5,555 bases of DNA from Verrucomicrobiia bacterium. Lineage in GTDB: Bacteria > Verrucomicrobiota > Verrucomicrobiia > Verrucomicrobiales > Akkermansiaceae. The position numbers and the translations under genes are program-made. The notes beneath the pieces were generated by a model. It did not search any database. It was not told where the DNA came from and saw only the letters and a program-made list of their open reading frames with translations. Location of the stretch: assembly GCA_947460915.1 (NCBI GenBank), contig CANHKJ010000208.1:1-5555 (forward strand), in the 5' to 3' direction. Every line of letters begins with the position of its first letter. Positions within the stretch are counted from its first letter, which is position 1. Positions 4,909 through 5,555 of this stretch are shown here, in pieces.

Positions 4909-5555
4909 CAGTTGTATGCTGATTTCACCACATCTCTCGGGAACTTCACCTGTGAACTACATTATAAAGAAACTCCGCGCACTGTAGGGAATTTCATCTC
5001 ACTTGCCGAGGGCACGCGTGCTTGGGTCGATTCACGGAACGGCCAACTCTCCACCGTCAAGCCTCCACAGCCATTCTACTCTGGCACGATCTTCCACCGA
5101 GTAGTGAACGCCAACGATTTCAAGATCATTCAGGCCGGCTCAAAGCGCAGCGATGGCTCAGATGGCCCCGGTTATGAATTTCCCGATGAAATCAACGCAA
5201 CCGTGCCGCTGAGCTACCGCTTTGATCAGCCCTACTACCTCGCCATGGCAAACTCAGGCCCAAACACCAACGGCAGCCAATTTTTCCTCACCGGAAATGC
5301 CATTCCTGGTCTCGAAGGCAAGCACACCGTATTCGGTCGTGTGATCAGCGGCCAAAGCACCATCGATGCGATTCTTAACACTCCTCTTCGTGGATCAATC
5401 GTTACGCCTCCAACAAATGTCCAAATCGAACGCCCAATCGATGATGTGGTCATCCAAAGTGTAATCATTCGCCGTGTCGGTTCTGCTGCGGCGAAGTTCA
5501 AGGCCAGCAGCCAAAAACTCCCCACTCTCTCGAATCCCAAAGTAAAAGTCCAACC
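4849..5555 (+). CDS. Exported cyclophilin-type peptidyl-prolyl cis-trans isomerase (partial, 3' end outside window)
   Basis: The visible part is 235 codons, open to the window edge. It begins with a signal peptide (MRHLLSTLLVLLTSTATSMA, probable cut before Q21), so the enzyme should act in the periplasm or outside the cell, catalysing cis-trans isomerisation of X-Pro bonds. The cyclophilin domain spans about 22-205: FTTSLGNFTCELHY, TVGNFISLAEG, TIFHRV with the catalytic Arg84, IIQAGS with Gln95, MANSGPNTNGSQFFLT (133-148) and GLEGKHTVFGRV. Compared with compact bacterial cyclophilins there is a loop insertion of about 20 residues between LAEG and FYSGTIFHR (about 56-79). The usual QGGD is QAGS, and the position of the cyclosporin-contacting Trp is Gly154. 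After the domain the frame continues (VGSAAAKFKASSQKLPTLSN), so a C-terminal extension of unknown length follows. The start is set by the signal peptide and a GGGAG 10 bases upstream. Confidence 0.93.
   Translation, partial: MRHLLSTLLVLLTSTATSMAQLYADFTTSLGNFTCELHYKETPRTVGNFISLAEGTRAWVDSRNGQLSTVKPPQPFYSGTIFHRVVNANDFKIIQAGSKRSDGSDGPGYEFPDEINATVPLSYRFDQPYYLAMANSGPNTNGSQFFLTGNAIPGLEGKHTVFGRVISGQSTIDAILNTPLRGSIVTPPTNVQIERPIDDVVIQSVIIRRVGSAAAKFKASSQKLPTLSNPKVKVQ

Overview
The window looks like a housekeeping stretch of a Gram-negative bacterial chromosome. It is moderately GC-rich, with AT-rich intergenic DNA. The best guess for the source is a member of the Verrucomicrobiota. Three things suggest this: the Rho protein has a Lys/Ala-rich plus Gln/Asn-rich N-terminus with an end like '...FLKKFPSNAQMLLEIKG'; most genes lack a clear Shine-Dalgarno sequence; and L25 is of the long Ctc type. 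This assignment is inferred from remembered family features, not from a search.

Layout: (i) 1-912 may hold the last codons of an upstream gene, followed by a complete cvfB-like S1/winged-helix RNA-binding protein on the + strand. (ii) 938-967 is a bidirectional intrinsic terminator between that gene and the convergent rplY (ribosomal protein L25/Ctc, - strand, 991-1611). (iii) 1612-2125 is a 514-base divergent intergenic region with no gene. It carries a good sigma70-type promoter for rplY, a run of helically phased A/T tracts behind that promoter, a small three-copy repeat, a 14-bp perfect palindrome and a two-tier hairpin in front of yebC. (iv) 2126-4738 is a probable two-gene operon, yebC then rho, separated by 24 bases. 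(v) 4750-4798 is a strong intrinsic terminator after rho. (vi) From 4849 to the window edge there is a secreted or periplasmic cyclophilin-type peptidyl-prolyl isomerase, cut off by the end of the window.

The genes share an information-processing theme. L25 binds 5S rRNA. YebC is a translation or regulatory factor. Rho terminates transcription. The CvfB-like protein probably binds RNA. The cyclophilin is a protein-folding enzyme of the cell envelope.

The most notable item is the Rho protein. About 225 residues of predicted disordered sequence (a basic K/A/P tract, then a Q/N tract) stand where the usual N-terminal helical bundle would be. The matching stretch of rho mRNA is C-rich and G-poor, like a Rho loading site. 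I see no wholly new multi-gene system, CRISPR array, mobile element or RNA gene here.
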